NCBI GenBank assembly: GCA_020026435.1
Contig: JAHHQK010000011.1
Span: 1 to 61,097, forward strand
Origin: Alistipes sp.
GTDB taxonomy: Bacteria; Bacteroidota; Bacteroidia; Bacteroidales; Rikenellaceae
Length of the DNA stretch: 61,097 nucleotides
Direction: 5' to 3'
A model generated the notes under the pieces. That model saw nothing but the letters and a program-made list of their open reading frames with translations. It had not been told where the DNA came from and did not search any database. Shown in pieces: positions 59,028 to 61,097 of this stretch. Position numbers and translations under genes: made by a program. How positions within the stretch are numbered: the stretch's first letter is position 1; each line of letters starts with the position of its first letter.

Positions 59028-60620
59028 TTAAAAGTGGAAGTTCATTCCTACCGAAAAAACATTGGCATGGAGCGTATAGTTACCGCTGAAGGTCTCCCAC
59101 TTGCCCGTAATCTGGTTCAGCGTGGGGTAAGAACCCGTACGCTCGGGGTCGGCCGACGAAACATAGCAGTAGGCCAGGTCGATGTCCATGCACTTGGCGG
59201 GACGAAGCGTCAGACCGGCCGTGTAGGATACCTTGGTCATCGAAGGGGTCTCGGGATTGAGGAAGTTGCTGTCCACAGGGCTCTGATCGACGTACATACC
59301 CATACGTGCCGTGATGAAGTCCGTAGCGCGGTACTGTCCACCGAAACGGAAGGCCAGCGTATTGGAGTAGTTCTTGACCGAAACGATCGGGTTCATCTTG
59401 CTGACCACGGGTTTCAGCAGGTTGTTGACCGTAGCCATGTCGATATCGACCACCAGGCGGTCATAGGCCGACCATCCGACCCACTGCAAATCGACGGCAA
59501 ACTCCCATTTGGGCGTCGGACGGAACGAAACACCCCACGTAACGCTCGTAGGCAGGGGAAGCTCCGTGTCGAACGAACCGAGGCTCTGGGGCATACCGTT
59601 CTGCTTCAGTTCGTTGAGCGCCATACCCAACTGGGGATTCTGTTGGATGAGCTGGCCCAGCATCGGCATCAGAGCGGCCTGGTGCTTGTGGGCAAAACCA
59701 CCGAGGTGACCCAGGGCCGCCTTCAGGTTGTCGCCGTAGATGAGCGAGCTCTCGCCGCCCTTGACCTTCATGTTCAGACGCGAACGCCACGTCATACCGA
59801 ACGACCACTCATCGGTGATGTTCCACAGGAAACCGGCATTCACACCGACAGCGACCTGGGAATTACCCTCCAGCTTGGCCGAGATCAGCGGCGAGGTACG
59901 GCTCAGCTCCTTCGAGACATTGCCCACCAGAGCGGGAATATCCTGACGGACATCCTGCGGAAGCTGGCCCACAACCGGACCGAGCTGCTCGATCAGACCG
60001 GGCAGAACCTCCTTGACAATCTGCTGACCGGCATCGACGCGGAACATCGAACGGCTCAGATTGAAGTTACCCCAGTTGATCGTAAGACCCGCACCGATCG
60101 AGAGCTTGTCGCAGATCTTATACGAGATCGTGGGCTGAAAGGCGAAGGCCTGCAACTCGATGTCCTGCACCAGGTGGGCACCCTCCCAGTTGTCGCCCCA
60201 CTTCATTGACGATCCGTTGGGCGTGTAGAGACCCACACCCAAAGCCAGACGATCCGTGGGTTTGTAGTTGAAGTAAACGTGGATGGGGGTCGAGAGTCCG
60301 TTGTCGGACTTGGTGGCCTCACCAAAGATATATTTTCCGTAATTCTCGTCGCCGGGCTGCGCATTGTTGAACGGAAGGGGCAGTTTCGAGAAACGTACCG
60401 AAGAAAGAATTCCGGTGAATCCGGCCGAGATGTCGAATTTCGATTTTTGGAATGCGGTGGCTGCAGGGTTGAAGAAAATAGACTCGGAATTGAGCTGCAT
60501 AGCCGTTCCCACGTGTCCCATACCGGTCTGCTTGGCCGACATATTATTCACCTGGTAACCCTCGGCATAAGCGCCGAAGCTCATCACGGAAGCAGCTAAA
60601 ATCAAGAAAATTTTTCTCAT
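59028..60620 (-). CDS. outer-membrane transport protein, OMPP1/FadL/TodX family
   Basis: 530 aa. The ATG at 60620 begins a signal peptide (MRKIFLILAASVMSFGAYA, cut before EGYQ). The mature start GYQVNNMSAKQTGMGHVGTA is the FadL N-terminal hatch; SIFFNPAA is the family signature. The rest alternates amphipathic strands and ends in MNFHF with a terminal Phe, a barrel. It probably lets hydrophobic compounds such as fatty acids cross the outer membrane. Upstream codons in the longer frame pass through a consensus promoter and are not coding. Confidence 0.92.
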   Translation of the reverse strand: MRKIFLILAASVMSFGAYAEGYQVNNMSAKQTGMGHVGTAMQLNSESIFFNPAATAFQKSKFDISAGFTGILSSVRFSKLPLPFNNAQPGDENYGKYIFGEATKSDNGLSTPIHVYFNYKPTDRLALGVGLYTPNGSSMKWGDNWEGAHLVQDIELQAFAFQPTISYKICDKLSIGAGLTINWGNFNLSRSMFRVDAGQQIVKEVLPGLIEQLGPVVGQLPQDVRQDIPALVGNVSKELSRTSPLISAKLEGNSQVAVGVNAGFLWNITDEWSFGMTWRSRLNMKVKGGESSLIYGDNLKAALGHLGGFAHKHQAALMPMLGQLIQQNPQLGMALNELKQNGMPQSLGSFDTELPLPTSVTWGVSFRPTPKWEFAVDLQWVGWSAYDRLVVDIDMATVNNLLKPVVSKMNPIVSVKNYSNTLAFRFGGQYRATDFITARMGMYVDQSPVDSNFLNPETPSMTKVSYTAGLTLRPAKCMDIDLAYCYVSSADPERTGSYPTLNQITGKWETFSGNYTLHANVFSVGMNFHF

Positions 60621-60674
60621 AACTAATTGATTAAGTTCGTAATAACACATCATTTCGATGTAAAAAATCGGGTG

Positions 60675-60706
60675 CAAAGGTAGGGAAACAATTTCCAATG
60701 CCCAAA
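60675..60706 (-). promoter_or_regulatory. promoter of the FadL-type gene
   Basis: Minus-strand TTTG (60706-60703), exactly 20 bp, TACCTTTG (60682-60675): consensus. The leader is about 50 nt. Confidence 0.82.
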
Positions 60707-60740
60707 TTTTTTGGTCTAAAATTCCACTAAATTCCACTAA

Positions 60741-60778
60741 ATGGTATAACATTGGACTATTTGTCCTATTTATACCAT
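60741..60778. promoter_or_regulatory. palindromic element upstream of the FadL-type promoter
   Basis: Outer arms ATGGTATAA/TTATACCAT (9 bp, perfect) and inner arms GGAC/GTCC around TATTT. It lies 35 bp above the -33 box and could be an operator or hairpin. Just beside it ATTCCACTAA occurs twice in tandem (60721-60740). Confidence 0.5.
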
Positions 60779-61007
60779 CAAAAGGCTCTTTCAGCCATAA
60801 ATTCCTATCACAAGGGCGTTTAGGATGGCCCCGGGACGGGGTTTCGGGGCGGATTCCACCAATGCGTATTTTTTCGGGGCGGAAAACGGGATGCGGGAAG
60901 AGACACAGAGGAAGTGATCGGGAACGACTATCGGGGGCAGGCGAAGGCCAGGACGGGGGAAGCGGCAGGCGGAAAATCCACTTTTTTCGTCGTAAATCGC
61001 TACAATA

Positions 61008-61039
61008 TTTGGCAATATCGAAAATCCGTACTACTTTTG
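61008..61039 (+). promoter_or_regulatory. tRNA-Ser promoter
   Basis: TTTG at 61008-61011, 20 bp spacer, TACTTTTG at 61032-61039; the tRNA begins 5 nt later. The interval 60779-61007 shows no gene I trust. Confidence 0.8.
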
Positions 61040-61044
61040 TCCAC

Positions 61045-61097
61045 GGAAAGATGGCAGAGTGGTCGATTGCGGCGGTCTTGAAAACCGTTGAACTGCG
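61045..61097 (+). tRNA. tRNA-Ser (anticodon TGA), cut by the window edge
   Basis: Begins GGAAAGATGGCAGAGTGG, a class II D-arm; the anticodon arm CGGT-CTTGAAA-ACCG gives TGA, then the long variable arm starts (TTGAACTGCG). The 3' part is outside the window. Confidence 0.9.

Noticed and set aside
60791..61015. 74-codon minus-strand frame before tRNA-Ser
   Set aside because: No ribosome-binding or promoter signal, no family resemblance, and it overlaps the tRNA-Ser -33 box.

Overview
The window reads as a moderately GC-rich chromosome segment of an order Bacteroidales bacterium. An Alistipes-like (Rikenellaceae) host is my inference from base composition and protein flavour; no marker here fixes the genus. 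Support for the phylum comes from SusC/SusD pairs, lipoprotein leaders with acidic residues after the cysteine, DUF4254 and DUF4954 proteins, WG-repeat proteins, and many Bacteroidetes-type promoters (TTTG or TTG, about 20 bp, TAnnTTTG). There is no phage, insertion sequence or CRISPR array. Most of the window is core genome, with one large catabolic locus.

Layout. 1-7.3 kb: start of rpsR, rpsF, thiL and adk (divergent), rubredoxin, superoxide dismutase, a GT9 glycosyltransferase with DUF4254, a glucosaminidase-LysM protein and a conserved unknown. 7.5-9.6 kb: a dipeptidyl peptidase IV. 9.9-29.7 kb: one minus-strand run of eleven genes, a starch/maltodextrin utilisation locus (MFS transporter, beta-phosphoglucomutase, GH65 maltose phosphorylase, SusC, SusD, SusE-like, SusF-like and four GH13 enzymes). 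29.9-32.1 kb: a divergent LytS/LytTR two-component pair. 32.3-41.6 kb: rpsA, a surface 5'-nucleotidase, a TGS-nucleoside kinase fusion, gcvP and a SlyD-type PPIase. 41.7-47.8 kb: a cluster of kinase-WG, DUF4954, vWA and pseudokinase-WG proteins followed closely by trxB. 47.9-54.2 kb: rnz, an SpoU methyltransferase, pdxA, thrS and infC. 54.3-58.1 kb: a small glycoconjugate cluster (LuxE-like, CMP-sugar cytidylyltransferase-like, a sialyltransferase-42/DUF115-like protein, GT2). 58.3 kb to the end: META-domain lipoprotein, tRNA-Arg(CCT), a FadL-type outer-membrane porin and the start of tRNA-Ser(TGA).

How the starch locus would work (inference from families). SusD/E/F and the surface GH13 lipoprotein bind and cut starch outside. 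SusC imports oligosaccharides. Further GH13 enzymes trim them to maltose. The MFS permease moves maltose into the cytoplasm. Maltose phosphorylase makes glucose and beta-glucose-1-phosphate, which beta-phosphoglucomutase turns into glucose-6-phosphate. This replaces the hydrolytic alpha-glucosidase (SusB) of the classical Bacteroides sus operon. No SusR or LacI-type regulator is present in the window.

The best candidate for an undescribed system is the 41.7-46.9 kb cluster: a kinase-like WG protein, a beta-helix DUF4954 protein, a vWA protein with an intact MIDAS, and a catalytically dead kinase-like WG protein. It recalls the vWA/kinase logic of TerY-type modules but has no phosphatase. Other points worth checking are a nine-C tract in the susC signal peptide, a probable non-AUG start for infC, and a dispersed double-hairpin terminator repeat.
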